Assembly: GCA_003248125.1 (NCBI GenBank)
Contig: QJXZ01000026.1
Span: 1 to 64,000, forward strand
Length of the DNA: 64,000 nucleotides
Direction: 5' to 3'
DNA from: Gammaproteobacteria bacterium
GTDB lineage: Bacteria > Pseudomonadota > Gammaproteobacteria > Pseudomonadales > Azotimanducaceae
A program made the translations under genes and the position numbers. Each line of letters starts with the position of its first letter. Within the stretch, counting starts at the first letter, position 1. The notes under the pieces were generated by a model that saw only the letters and a list, made by a program, of their open reading frames with translations, did not search any database and was not told where the DNA came from. Positions 1 through 8,309 of this stretch are shown piece by piece.

Positions 1-830
1 CCGAGGTGGCGCTACCCGATCGCAGACGTTTCGATCACTACGGGCGGCGGCTGAAGATCGGTGGAGTCAAGTTGCTGCTGGATGGCTCACCACAGGGCAA
101 GACCGCGTATCTGAGCGAGCCATATTTCGTGCCGCCGCCGGGTGGCGAGCCCACTTATCGCGGCTATCCGATGGCAGACGCGGCGACCATCGATGCGCTG
201 GTAGCGCGCTACACCCGACTAGGGGTGCAGATCATTGCGCACGCCAACGGCGACGCGGCTGCGGAAATGTTGATCGACGCCGTCGAGCGCGCGGCACCGG
301 CCGCCAATCACCGCACCGTGATGATTCACGCGCAGACGGTGCGTGACGACCAACTCGATCGCATGGCGCGACTCGGCATCATGCCGTCGTACTTCTCCGC
401 GCATACGTTCTATTGGGGTGACTGGCATCGCGATTCCGTGCTCGGGCCAACGCGCGCCGCGCGCATCTCGCCAATGCGCTCGACGGTCGATCGCGGCATG
501 CACTTCACGGTGCACAACGACGCACCCGTGGTGCCGCCGGACATGATTCGGTTGCTTTGGGCGAGTACCAATCGCATCACCCGCACCGACAAAGTGCTGG
601 GAGCGGATCAACGGCTGACGACGCTCGAAGCACTGAAAGCCATGACGTGGGACGCCGCGTATCAGTACTTCGAGGAGAACCAGAAGGGCTCCATCACCGT
701 GGGCAAGCTCGCTGACTTCGTGGTGCTCGATGCCGATCCGCTCGAGATGGCTACGGAGGACTTACTCGATTTGAGTATCATCGAAACCATTAGCCACGGA
801 AGAACCGTGTATAGAAGGGAGCAACAATGA
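1..830 (+). CDS. YtcJ-type amidohydrolase, 5'-truncated by the window edge
   Basis: Only the last ~276 residues are present. The frame is open from base 3, so the GTG at 6 is probably an internal valine and the true start lies to the left. The fragment resembles the C-terminal part of metal-dependent amidohydrolases of the YtcJ/amidohydrolase-3 group, TIM-barrel hydrolases of amide or ring substrates. Visible family features are KLLLDGSPQGKTA near the beginning, HANGDAA around residue 80, MIHAQ around 107, HNDAPVVPPD around 170 and the C-terminal stretch GSITVGKLADFVVLDADP that closes the beta-sandwich domain. The stop overlaps the next start as ATGA, so it is probably co-translated with two CMD proteins. 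The substrate cannot be told. Confidence 0.85.
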   Translation, partial: EVALPDRRRFDHYGRRLKIGGVKLLLDGSPQGKTAYLSEPYFVPPPGGEPTYRGYPMADAATIDALVARYTRLGVQIIAHANGDAAAEMLIDAVERAAPAANHRTVMIHAQTVRDDQLDRMARLGIMPSYFSAHTFYWGDWHRDSVLGPTRAARISPMRSTVDRGMHFTVHNDAPVVPPDMIRLLWASTNRITRTDKVLGADQRLTTLEALKAMTWDAAYQYFEENQKGSITVGKLADFVVLDADPLEMATEDLLDLSIIETISHGRTVYRREQQ

Positions 831-1324
831 GCTGGCTCGGCACATCGCACGGCGCAACGCCCTTCGAAGATGTTCTCGGCCTGCGACCGGAGCTGCTCGA
901 GGGCTATCGACGGTTCTACGGCGCGCTGTGGGATCAACGGCGCGTTCCGCCTCGTCTCTTGGAGATCGCACGTCTGCGTGTGGCCTGGGTGCATGGATGC
1001 GCGGCCGAGGCCGCGATTTCACATCGCGAAAGCGAGGTGACGATCGCGGAACGCGAAGCCCTCGCGCGCGGCCAAGTGGCGTCCTTCCATGGCCTCGAAG
1101 CCACGGTGCTCGAAGTAGCCGAGAAGATGACCCACCAGCATCACAGCATCGCCGATGGAGAAATCGCGACGATACGGAATGCCTTGGGTGAGGCCGCGAC
1201 GGTAGCGTTGATTACGGGCATTGCGCTGTTCGACGCGAATTGCCGATTGAAGCTCACATTCGAGGTCGACGTGCGTACGGCGGTTGTCGATGCACCGGCC
1301 ACCGCCGCCGGGCCCATTTACTGA
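827..1324 (+). CDS. Carboxymuconolactone decarboxylase (AhpD-like) family protein
   Basis: This 165-residue protein has the all-helical CMD/AhpD pattern: a helix ending RRVPPRLLEIARLRVAWVHG, then CAAEAAISH, then a helix around residues 80-130. Family members are either gamma-carboxymuconolactone decarboxylases or AhpD-type peroxidase partners using a CxxC pair. Here only the first cysteine (in HGCAAEA) is visible and the second is missing, so a thiol-disulfide role of the AhpD kind is doubtful. It overlaps the upstream amidohydrolase by 4 bp (ATGA) and is followed 7 bp later by a second CMD gene, so the three probably form one operon. Function beyond the fold is not known. Confidence 0.8.
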   Translation: MSWLGTSHGATPFEDVLGLRPELLEGYRRFYGALWDQRRVPPRLLEIARLRVAWVHGCAAEAAISHRESEVTIAEREALARGQVASFHGLEATVLEVAEKMTHQHHSIADGEIATIRNALGEAATVALITGIALFDANCRLKLTFEVDVRTAVVDAPATAAGPIY

Positions 1325-1331
1325 GGCTGCC

Positions 1332-1844
1332 ATGTCCACCACACCACGTATCAGCTCGGCAATTCCCGGACAAGCGGCGGAGTTCGCATCGGTCTTGCGC
1401 CACGCACCGGAGTTGGCGGACGCCTTCTTCGAACTTTACGGCCAATTCTGGCAACGGGGCTTGATCGACCAGCCAACCAAGGAGATCACGCGTATTCGTA
1501 ACGCACGCGTCACCGACTGTGGCTTCTGCAAACGGGTACGGTTTGCCGGCGCGCGGGATCGAGGGCTCACCGAAGATCGTGCCGCCTTGATCGAGGACGG
1601 CTTTGAGGCCCATTTCGATGGCCGCGAACGGGCCGCGCTCGTGCTCACCGATGCCATCATCGGCGTTCCGGCGCCGCTCGATGCCGACACGCGCCGCGCG
1701 CTGCTCGAACACTACTCGCCCGAGCAGATTGCCGAGTTGGGTCTCGGCGTTGGTTTGTTCATCGCGCTCGCCAAGGTGCTCATCACGCTCGGCCTCGAGC
1801 CCGAGTCGATGGCGGTGACCGTCGTACCCACACCGGGCTCGTAG
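1332..1844 (+). CDS. Carboxymuconolactone decarboxylase family protein with CxxC
   Basis: The product is 170 residues from the ATG at 1332; an in-frame upstream ATG at 1284 lies inside the preceding gene and is less likely. It shows the CMD layout with [19 protein letters not shown] around residues 48-67, where CGFC is the redox-type CxxC of AhpD-like proteins; the histidine that usually follows is replaced in the run KRVRFAG. The C-terminal half ([20 protein letters not shown]) is the second conserved helix. It sits just behind a paralogue that lacks the second cysteine, so the two may form a heteromer. Its substrate is unknown. Confidence 0.8.
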   Translation: MSTTPRISSAIPGQAAEFASVLRHAPELADAFFELYGQFWQRGLIDQPTKEITRIRNARVTDCGFCKRVRFAGARDRGLTEDRAALIEDGFEAHFDGRERAALVLTDAIIGVPAPLDADTRRALLEHYSPEQIAELGLGVGLFIALAKVLITLGLEPESMAVTVVPTPGS

Positions 1845-1942
1845 TCGAGCGCACATCGCTTGGCGGGTCGCGTCGAACTCGGCGCGAAGCAAAGCCAGGA
1901 TCGGGTACCATGGCGCGCTTTACCATGGACGGAGACATGCCG

Positions 1943-2443
1943 ATGCTCGCAGCCACCATCAAGACCAACCGTGGCGAAATTCACCTCGAGTTGTACCCCG
2001 ACGACGCGCCGCTCACGGTTGCCAACTTCGTGAACTTGAGCCGCCGAGGCTACTACGACGGACTCAAGTTCCACCGGGTAATCGCGGACTTCATGATTCA
2101 AGGGGGTTGCCCGCACGGCACTGGGACCGGTGGACCGGGCTATAAATTCAAAGATGAATTTACCAAGAAGCTGCGTCACGACGCGCCCGGTAAGCTGTCG
2201 ATGGCCAATGCCGGCAAGGGCACCAACGGCTCGCAGTTCTTCATCACGCACGTGCCGACACCTTGGCTGGATGACAATCACACCATCTTCGGTGCCGTGA
2301 AGAGTAGAGCCGATCAAGCGGTCGTAGATGCCATTGCCCAAGGCGACCGCATCGACTCGATTGAGATCAATGGTGATGTCGAAGCGCTGCTCGATGCACA
2401 ATCCGAGCAGATTCAAGCGTGGAACGCCATTCTCGATCGGTGA
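1943..2443 (+). CDS. Cyclophilin-type peptidyl-prolyl cis-trans isomerase
   Basis: The protein catalyses proline cis-trans isomerisation and should be cytoplasmic, as no signal peptide is seen. Family marks are [36 protein letters not shown] (FHR and MIQGG are active-site segments), [17 protein letters not shown] and the [10 protein letters not shown] loop. Length is about 166 residues, normal for bacterial PpiB-type cyclophilins. I chose the ATG at 1943 because GGAG lies 8 bases before it; ATGs at 1937, 1925 and 1910 are in frame, and the last would add 11 residues. Promoter-sized space (1845-1942) separates it from the CMD genes, so it is probably a separate housekeeping unit. Confidence 0.93.
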   Translation: MLAATIKTNRGEIHLELYPDDAPLTVANFVNLSRRGYYDGLKFHRVIADFMIQGGCPHGTGTGGPGYKFKDEFTKKLRHDAPGKLSMANAGKGTNGSQFFITHVPTPWLDDNHTIFGAVKSRADQAVVDAIAQGDRIDSIEINGDVEALLDAQSEQIQAWNAILDR

Positions 2444-2513
2444 TCGGTCGCCTTTCACCGCGCGCGGCGGCGTGGTAAAAGAAAACCGTCAGATCTGCCG
2501 GTAATTAGCACCA

Positions 2514-3716
2514 ATGGGGATGGACAGTCGCGCGCAGCTCGTCAGCATGGCCAAGCACAGCTTCGTGCATGCCAAAGCAGGCACCATCGACCAAGAGCCG
2601 GAGGTCCTCAAGGTGCCGGCCCGCCACTACTACGAGGAGAGTCGCTGGCGCGCGGAGATGGACCGCGTTTTCAAGCGCATGCCGCTGATGCTCGCGACCA
2701 GCGCAGAGCTCAAAAACCCAGGTGACTACAAGTCGCTGGAAGCGGTCGGCGTGCCGGTGCTCATAAGCCGCGGCCAGGACGGCGACGTGCGCGCGTTCGT
2801 CAACATGTGCCGACATCGAGGCGCCGTCATTCAGCCGGCCGGCCGCGGCAACACCAAGCGATTCATTTGCCCGTATCACGCCTGGAACTACGACGGCGAC
2901 GGCGCGTTGGTGGCGGTCTTCAAGGAAAAAGAATTCGGCCACGTCGACAAGTCGTGCAACGGCCTCATCCGGCTACCGGTCGCCGAACGCGCAGGTCTCA
3001 TTTGGGTGCATCTCGATCCGCACGCCGCGCTCGACATCGACACGTTTCTATGCGGCTACGACAAGGTGCTCGCGCATTTCGATTTTCAGGACTGGCATTT
3101 CTTCGCCGATCGCCGCATCGACGGGCCGAACTGGAAGATCGCCTATGACGGTTACATGGATCTGTACCATCTGCCGATTCTGCACAAGAACACCTTCGGG
3201 CCGAACATGCCAAGCCAAGCGCTGTACACCGCTTGGGGCCCGCATCAGCGCGTGAGTTCGCCCGATCCGCGCTTCGCCGCGCTCGAAGACATGCCCGAGT
3301 CCGAATGGACGGACGAGATGCTCATGCAAGGCGTGTGGACGATCTTCCCACACATTTCGATTGCCTCGTTCGATGGCGGCGGTCGCGGAGTGATGATCTC
3401 CCAGCTGTTTCCCGGCGATACGCCGCAATCGTCGTTTACCGTGCAGAACTACCTGATGGAGAAGCGACCCGACGATGCCACGGCGGAAGCGGCCAAGGCG
3501 CAATTCGCGCTACTCGAATACGTGGTGAAAGAAGAGGATTACGCCACGGGCCTCAGGCAACAGCGTGCGCTCATGACTGGCGCGATGTCGCACATCCTGT
3601 TCGGCCGCAACGAAGGCGGCGGTCATCGATTTCATGGCTGGGTCGACCGACTGATCCAAACAGACGACGACCAACTGGAGCGGCTGTTTGCGCAATCGGA
3701 GCGCTATGGCGTCTGA
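2514..3716 (+). CDS. Rieske-type aromatic-ring-hydroxylating oxygenase, alpha subunit
   Basis: This 400-residue protein would use a Rieske [2Fe-2S] cluster and a mononuclear iron to add oxygen to a ring or other hydrophobic substrate. The Rieske ligands are seen in NMCRHRGAV (C99, H101) and CPYHAW (C119, H122). The catalytic iron site is DGYMDLYHLPILHK, giving the Y-H-x4-H spacing of the family. No beta subunit, ferredoxin or reductase gene is adjacent, so electrons must come from elsewhere. It stands alone on the plus strand and its 3' end overlaps the convergent membrane-protein gene by 13 bp. ATGs at 2514 and 2520 both fit; no strong ribosome-binding site decides between them. Confidence 0.92.
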   Translation: MGMDSRAQLVSMAKHSFVHAKAGTIDQEPEVLKVPARHYYEESRWRAEMDRVFKRMPLMLATSAELKNPGDYKSLEAVGVPVLISRGQDGDVRAFVNMCRHRGAVIQPAGRGNTKRFICPYHAWNYDGDGALVAVFKEKEFGHVDKSCNGLIRLPVAERAGLIWVHLDPHAALDIDTFLCGYDKVLAHFDFQDWHFFADRRIDGPNWKIAYDGYMDLYHLPILHKNTFGPNMPSQALYTAWGPHQRVSSPDPRFAALEDMPESEWTDEMLMQGVWTIFPHISIASFDGGGRGVMISQLFPGDTPQSSFTVQNYLMEKRPDDATAEAAKAQFALLEYVVKEEDYATGLRQQRALMTGAMSHILFGRNEGGGHRFHGWVDRLIQTDDDQLERLFAQSERYGV

Positions 3717-4129
3717 GGCGTAGATTGGAATCGCGATCGCGCACGCCATAACGCAATCGTTGGCGCCATGAAAACTGCGGCGGCAATCAGGCCAGAGAAC
3801 CAACCTTGGCCGTCGCCGACCCTCAAGTTCCAAACCAGCATCGCCACTGCGATCTGCGCCACGTACAGCGCAGCCCACGGCCACATCCATGCCTTCATCT
3901 TCCAGAAGCCGTATGCACCCGCACCGTAGATGAGCCAATGTAGCGGCTCGGTGGCTTTTGCGGCCCAGCCATGCAACACGAATCCGAACCACACCTCCTC
4001 GTCTTGCGCGACGGGCTTCAAAAACAGGTCGAACGGCATGTAGACGAAGGTCATGTAAAGACAGAAGAACCACATGAGGTTCATCCACCACGGTCGTTTG
4101 CGCCACTCCGCTTTCGCATCGAATGCCAT
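3704..4129 (-). CDS. Small integral membrane protein of unknown function
   Basis: The ATG at 4129 is preceded by AAGGATGG, so the longer reading frame (from 4186) is not needed. The 141-residue product begins MAFDAKAEWRKRPWW and then has about four hydrophobic segments: LMWFFCLYMTFVYMPFDLF, a second around WLIYGAGAYGFW, a third around WPWAALYVAQIAVAMLVW and a last around LIAAAVFMAPTIALW. It is rich in Trp. I do not recognise a named family. Its end overlaps the Rieske gene convergently by 13 bp, which may mean the two are not highly transcribed at the same time. Confidence 0.75.
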   Translation of the reverse strand: MAFDAKAEWRKRPWWMNLMWFFCLYMTFVYMPFDLFLKPVAQDEEVWFGFVLHGWAAKATEPLHWLIYGAGAYGFWKMKAWMWPWAALYVAQIAVAMLVWNLRVGDGQGWFSGLIAAAVFMAPTIALWRARSRFQSTPQTP

Positions 4130-4284
4130 GGAACCATCCTTTTTGCTGGTCGTTTCGAGTGCACGCGCCGGTAAGCCCGCTCCCAAACAAGCCTACTCCG
4201 CAACTTTCGCGCCGCGTCATCGACGGTCGCGAGCGTGCCGACACCACAGTAGACTGTGACCCACGTTGGGCAGAGGTTACCGGC

Positions 4285-5511
4285 ATGACACGCAACGAGA
4301 AAGGTGCGTTTGCGCGACGCAGCTTCCTGCAGGCGGGCGCGGCCGGTGCTGCAGCGGGCCTGCTACCGACCAGGTCGCGTGCAACGGCCGGCAAGCGTGC
4401 GGAAGTCAAACGGTACGTCGTGCTGGGTCGCACCGGCCTCGAGATCTCCGACATCACCTTCGGCTCGAGTCGACTGCGTACCGGCGAGGAGGATCTGGTC
4501 GCCTACGCCTACGACCGCGGCGTCACCTATTTCGACACTGCCGAAGGCTACACCGGTGGCCAATCCGAATCCGTCATCGGCAATGCCCTGCTCGGCAAAC
4601 GCGATCAAGTGGTCATCGCATCGAAAACCTCGACGCGGCCGTCGACGACGCGCGACGAGATGATGAGTGCGCTAGAAGGCAGCCTGCGCCGACTGCGCAC
4701 GGACTACATCGACGTGTTTTTCAACCACGCGGTGAACTCCGTCGCGCAGATGTCGAACCCGGAATGGCACGCGTTCGCCGAACAGGCCAAACGCCAGGGC
4801 AAGATCCGCTTCACCGGCATGTCCGGTCACGCCGGGCATCTGGTCGAATGCCTCGACTACGCGTTCGACGAGGACATGGTCGACGTGGTGTTGGTTGCCT
4901 ACAACTTCGGCCAAGACCCGAAGTTCTACGAGCGACTGACACAGTCGTTCGATTTCGTCGCCACCCAACCCGACCTCCCCCGCGTTCTCGAAAAGGGCAA
5001 GCGCAAAGGAGTTGGCGTGGTCACGATGAAGAATCTGATGGGCGCGCGGCTCAACGATATGCGCCCCTTCGAGACTGGTGGAGCGACCTTCGCTCAGGCC
5101 GCATTCCGCTGGGTGCTGTCCAATGCCAATGTCGATGCGGTGACCATCTCGATGACGAGTCATGCCCTGATCGACGAATACCTGGGCGCATCGGGCGCGA
5201 CTGCGCTGGTCCATGGCGACTTCGAGCTATTGAAGCAATACGCCCGGTTGAACGGCGCCAGCTACTGCCGGCACGCCTGCAACGATTGCGAGGGCGCCTG
5301 TCCATATGGCGTGCCCATTGCCGATGTGCTGCGCACTCGCATGTATGCCACGCACTACAAGGATCTCGAGTTTGCGCGTAGCGAGTATGCGCAGCTCGCA
5401 GTCAACGCTGCCGCATGCGCGTCCTGTAGCGGTCAACCGTGTCGCGAAGCCTGCACTCACGACCTGCGCATCGACCAGCTGTGCGGGCCGGCCCACTCGC
5501 TGTTGGCATGA
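4285..5511 (+). CDS. Tat-exported aldo/keto reductase with C-terminal Fe-S ferredoxin-like domain
   Basis: The 408-residue product starts at the ATG at 4285. Residues 11-18 are RRSFLQAG followed by an Ala-rich hydrophobic stretch, a twin-arginine signal, so it is probably folded with cofactors and exported or membrane anchored. The central domain is an aldo/keto reductase barrel with the full catalytic tetrad visible: D and Y in FDTAEGYTGG, K in VVIASKTS and H in YIDVFFNH. The tail has two cysteine groups, CRHACNDCEGACPYG and CASCSGQPCREAC, as in AKRs carrying [4Fe-4S] clusters. The stop overlaps the larE start (ATGA at 5508), so it is translationally coupled to the nickel-pincer biosynthesis genes. 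Confidence 0.88.
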   Translation: MTRNEKGAFARRSFLQAGAAGAAAGLLPTRSRATAGKRAEVKRYVVLGRTGLEISDITFGSSRLRTGEEDLVAYAYDRGVTYFDTAEGYTGGQSESVIGNALLGKRDQVVIASKTSTRPSTTRDEMMSALEGSLRRLRTDYIDVFFNHAVNSVAQMSNPEWHAFAEQAKRQGKIRFTGMSGHAGHLVECLDYAFDEDMVDVVLVAYNFGQDPKFYERLTQSFDFVATQPDLPRVLEKGKRKGVGVVTMKNLMGARLNDMRPFETGGATFAQAAFRWVLSNANVDAVTISMTSHALIDEYLGASGATALVHGDFELLKQYARLNGASYCRHACNDCEGACPYGVPIADVLRTRMYATHYKDLEFARSEYAQLAVNAAACASCSGQPCREACTHDLRIDQLCGPAHSLLA

Positions 5512-6377
5512 CCGTGACTTCGCCTACGCATACGCAGCTCATCGCTTCGGACGCGCAATCCTGGCCAGAAAAGCTGAACGCGCTGCGCGCGCATTTGCGC
5601 GACTGTCAGCGCGTGATCGTGGCCGTCTCCGGCGGCATCGACTCGACGTTTCTCTGGGCGATAGCAACGCAAGAACTTGGCCACCACGCGCTCGGCGTCA
5701 CCGGTGTTTCGCCGTCGCTCGCATCCTGGGAACGCGAAGCGCTCGCCGGTCTCGCCGACGAGGTGAACGGCCGCCACGAGTTGCTCGACACGCACGAACT
5801 CGACAACCCGAACTACGCCGCCAACCCATCGAATCGCTGCTTCTACTGCAAGGATACGTTGTGGTCTGCGGTCACCGCGCTGGCTGCCGCCGAAGGTGTC
5901 GTGCACGTCATGGACGGCTACAACGTCGACGACGTCGGCGACTATCGACCTGGTCAGGACGCTGGTCGCAAGCACGCCATCGCCAGTCCGCTCAAGGCAT
6001 TCGGATTCCGCAAAGTCGACATCCGCGCAGCCGCCGAGTCGATTGGACTTTCCATCTGGGCGAAGCCGGCCATGGCCTGCTTATCGTCACGATTCGCCTA
6101 CGGCGTACCCGTCGACGCCGATGGGCTGACCCGGGTAGATGGCGCTGAACGCTGGTTGCGCGAGCGCGGCTTCGCGCAATTACGCGTGCGCGTGCATGGC
6201 GATCGTCTAGCACGGCTAGAGTTACCGACCGCAGAGATCGACCGTTTTCTAGCGCTGCGCGAGGCGTTTGTCGCGCACATGAAAGCGCTGGGCTTCCTGT
6301 ATGTCAGTCTGGATCTAGAAGGCTTCCGCAGCGGCAGCATGAATGCCGTGCTGGAATTCGAGCCGGCTGCCCAGTGA
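5508..6377 (+). CDS. larE: ATP-dependent sacrificial sulfur transferase LarE
   Basis: LarE adds sulfur to the pyridinium dinucleotide that becomes the nickel-pincer nucleotide (NPN) cofactor, giving up its own cysteine sulfur in the known enzyme. The 289-residue product has a PP-loop, SGGIDS, at residues 41-46, the conserved NRCFYCKDTLW around 109-119, and KPAMACLSSRFAYG where Cys191 sits at the position of the sacrificial cysteine. Only this one cysteine is seen in that segment, so it looks like the single-cysteine type rather than the three-cysteine Fe-S type. The start overlaps the aldo/keto reductase stop; the gene is followed by larB with a stop/start overlap. Confidence 0.93.
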   Translation: MTVTSPTHTQLIASDAQSWPEKLNALRAHLRDCQRVIVAVSGGIDSTFLWAIATQELGHHALGVTGVSPSLASWEREALAGLADEVNGRHELLDTHELDNPNYAANPSNRCFYCKDTLWSAVTALAAAEGVVHVMDGYNVDDVGDYRPGQDAGRKHAIASPLKAFGFRKVDIRAAAESIGLSIWAKPAMACLSSRFAYGVPVDADGLTRVDGAERWLRERGFAQLRVRVHGDRLARLELPTAEIDRFLALREAFVAHMKALGFLYVSLDLEGFRSGSMNAVLEFEPAAQ

Positions 6378-7048
6378 ACGAGCCGTTCGCCCGCCTGGAT
6401 CACGATCGCGTAGCGCGCCAGGGATTTCCCGAAGTGGTGTTTGCGTCCGGCAAGACGCCGGCGCAGCTCGCGGCCATCGTCGCTGAGTTCACGGCTAGAT
6501 CGAATCGTGCGCTGGCGACGCGCGCGCATGCCGAGCACGCCGCCGCCGTGCAGGCGAGCGTACCCACCGCCAGTTACGACGCCTTGTCTGGCCTCATCCG
6601 CGTCGGCCGCCTCGAGCCACCGTCCGGCATGTCGCGCCACCGTGTCGCCGTTTGTTGCGCAGGCACGAGTGATTCGCCCGTCGCCGAGGAGTGCGCGCAA
6701 ACACTCGAATGGGCGGGCATCGACATTCGACGCTTCTACGATATCGGTGTTGCCAACCTCGACCGCATGCTGGCGGTGGAAGACGAGCTGCGGGCGGCGT
6801 CGGTGTGCATCGTCATCGCCGGCATGGAGGGCGCGCTGCCGAGCGTACTGGGCGGTCGTGTCGCGTGTCCCGTCATCGCCGTGCCGACCAGTGTCGGCTA
6901 CGGCGCCAATTTCGGGGGCATCTCGGCGCTGCTCGGTATGCTGACCAGCTGCGTACCCGGTGTCACGGTGGTGAATATCGACAATGGCTTCGGCGCCGCA
7001 GCCGCAGCGAATCGCATGCTTCGCGCGATGGTGGCGGCTGCATCGTGA
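6374..7048 (+). CDS. larB: Nickel-pincer cofactor biosynthesis protein LarB
   Basis: LarB carboxylates and hydrolyses nicotinic acid adenine dinucleotide to start NPN synthesis. The 224-residue product opens with LDHDRVARQGFPEVVFASGK, the N-terminal LarB signature, and its C-terminal half is the PurE-like domain with VAVCCAGTSDSPVAEE, IVIAGMEGALPSVLGG, VIAVPTSVGYGANFGG and VNIDNGFGAA. The GTG start at 6374 overlaps the larE stop, and its own stop overlaps the larC start, so the three lar genes are tightly coupled. The order larE-larB-larC differs from the classic larABCDE operon and no larA is in the window. Confidence 0.93.
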   Translation: MNEPFARLDHDRVARQGFPEVVFASGKTPAQLAAIVAEFTARSNRALATRAHAEHAAAVQASVPTASYDALSGLIRVGRLEPPSGMSRHRVAVCCAGTSDSPVAEECAQTLEWAGIDIRRFYDIGVANLDRMLAVEDELRAASVCIVIAGMEGALPSVLGGRVACPVIAVPTSVGYGANFGGISALLGMLTSCVPGVTVVNIDNGFGAAAAANRMLRAMVAAAS

Positions 7049-8226
7049 GCCGCGTCGCACATCTAGATCTCTTCTGCGGTGCGAGCGGCGACATGTTGCT
7101 TGGCGCACTCGTCGATTGCGGCGTACCGATCGAGATCATTCGCGATGCGATCACGGCACTCGGGCTCGATCGGTTGCAGGTCACGGTAGAGCGCCTGGAC
7201 AAGCTCGGCATCGCCGCGACCAAAGTGCACGTTGTGGCACCGCACGAGCACGTGCATCGGCATCTACCGGACATCGTCGAAATCATCACGCGGTCGTCGC
7301 TCAGCGATGAGGTCAAGCACTCGGCATGCGGCGCGTTTCGCGCCTTGGCGGTCGCGGAAGCCAAAGTCCACGACATCCCCGTCGACCACGTGCACTTTCA
7401 CGAAGTCGGCGCCCTAGACGCCATCGCAGACGTCGTCGGCGTGGTGGCAGGCTTCACCCACCTCGGCCTCGCGCAGCTCAGTTGCCGCGGCATACCGGTC
7501 AGCCATGGCACCGTGCGCTGCGCGCACGGCGTGCTACCGGTTCCTGCGCCGGCCGTGGTGCACCTGATGGAGGGACTGCCGACGTATCCACTCGACATCG
7601 ACGGCGAGACGGTGACACCGACCGCTGCAGCGTTGCTCAAGGTGCTCGTCACACGCTGGCAAGCGCCAGGTGCGATGACCATCGAACGTAACGGCTTTGG
7701 TGCAGGCAGCAAGGATTTTCCGCGTGCCAACGTGCTTCGGCTAATCGTGGGACGGAGCGCGCCCGATGCAAGCATCGAAGCCAACCAGTCGCTTTCCTTG
7801 CTCGCGACCAATCTCGACGACATGAATCCGGAGTGGTTGCCGCCGCTCATGGAACGCCTACTCGCTGCCGGGGCACGCGACGTTTGGCTGACACCCATCC
7901 TGATGAAAAAGGGCCGGCCCGCACACACACTGAACGTGCTCTGCGATCCAACGGCGAGCCGGGCGCTACGCGAGCTGATCTATCGACACACCTCCACGCT
8001 CGGTATCCGCGAGACGATGGTCGATCGCCATAGCTTGCCGCGCGAATCCCGCAACGTCGCAACCCCGTGGGGCGAGATCACGATCAAGATCGCGACGCTA
8101 CCCGACGGCAGCGTGCGGGCCGCACCCGAGCACGACGATTGCCGGCGTGCGAGCGACGCGCACGGCGTATCGCTGGCCACAGTACACGAAGCCGCCATTG
8201 CTGCCTGGCGCGCAAGCGAGCATTGA
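7045..8226 (+). CDS. larC: Nickel insertion protein LarC
   Basis: LarC is the CTP-dependent cyclometallase that inserts nickel into the pincer nucleotide. The 393-residue product begins at the GTG at 7045, giving SRVAHLDLFCGASGDMLLGA, the standard LarC N-terminus. A His-rich segment HEHVHRHLP and the motif DHVHFHEVGALDAIADVVG are typical metal-handling parts, and LLATNLDDMNPEWLPPLME opens the C-terminal half. In some bacteria larC is split and joined by programmed frameshifting; here it is one continuous frame. The ORF is open further upstream (from 6691) but that part overlaps larB. It is the last gene of the operon, followed by an 83-bp gap. Confidence 0.93.
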   Translation: MSRVAHLDLFCGASGDMLLGALVDCGVPIEIIRDAITALGLDRLQVTVERLDKLGIAATKVHVVAPHEHVHRHLPDIVEIITRSSLSDEVKHSACGAFRALAVAEAKVHDIPVDHVHFHEVGALDAIADVVGVVAGFTHLGLAQLSCRGIPVSHGTVRCAHGVLPVPAPAVVHLMEGLPTYPLDIDGETVTPTAAALLKVLVTRWQAPGAMTIERNGFGAGSKDFPRANVLRLIVGRSAPDASIEANQSLSLLATNLDDMNPEWLPPLMERLLAAGARDVWLTPILMKKGRPAHTLNVLCDPTASRALRELIYRHTSTLGIRETMVDRHSLPRESRNVATPWGEITIKIATLPDGSVRAAPEHDDCRRASDAHGVSLATVHEAAIAAWRASEH

Positions 8227-8309
8227 AACGCCGCGCGTGCGGATCGAAAAACTACCCCCCTCGGCCGCCGACATAGTAGGCTCGAACCGAAGTTCAAGAG
8301 GGTAGCACC

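Noticed and set aside
1712-2458. A 248-residue open frame on the minus strand opposite the cyclophilin gene
   Set aside because: It lies wholly opposite clear family genes, has no family features, and long antisense frames are expected in GC-rich DNA.
4285-5511. The Fe-S aldo/keto reductase as a LarA-type enzyme
   Set aside because: It has an aldo/keto reductase barrel with the standard tetrad and no LarA features.
6098-7108. A 336-residue minus-strand frame opposite larE/larB
   Set aside because: larE and larB are certain, the antisense frame has Arg/His-rich, low-complexity composition typical of shadows.
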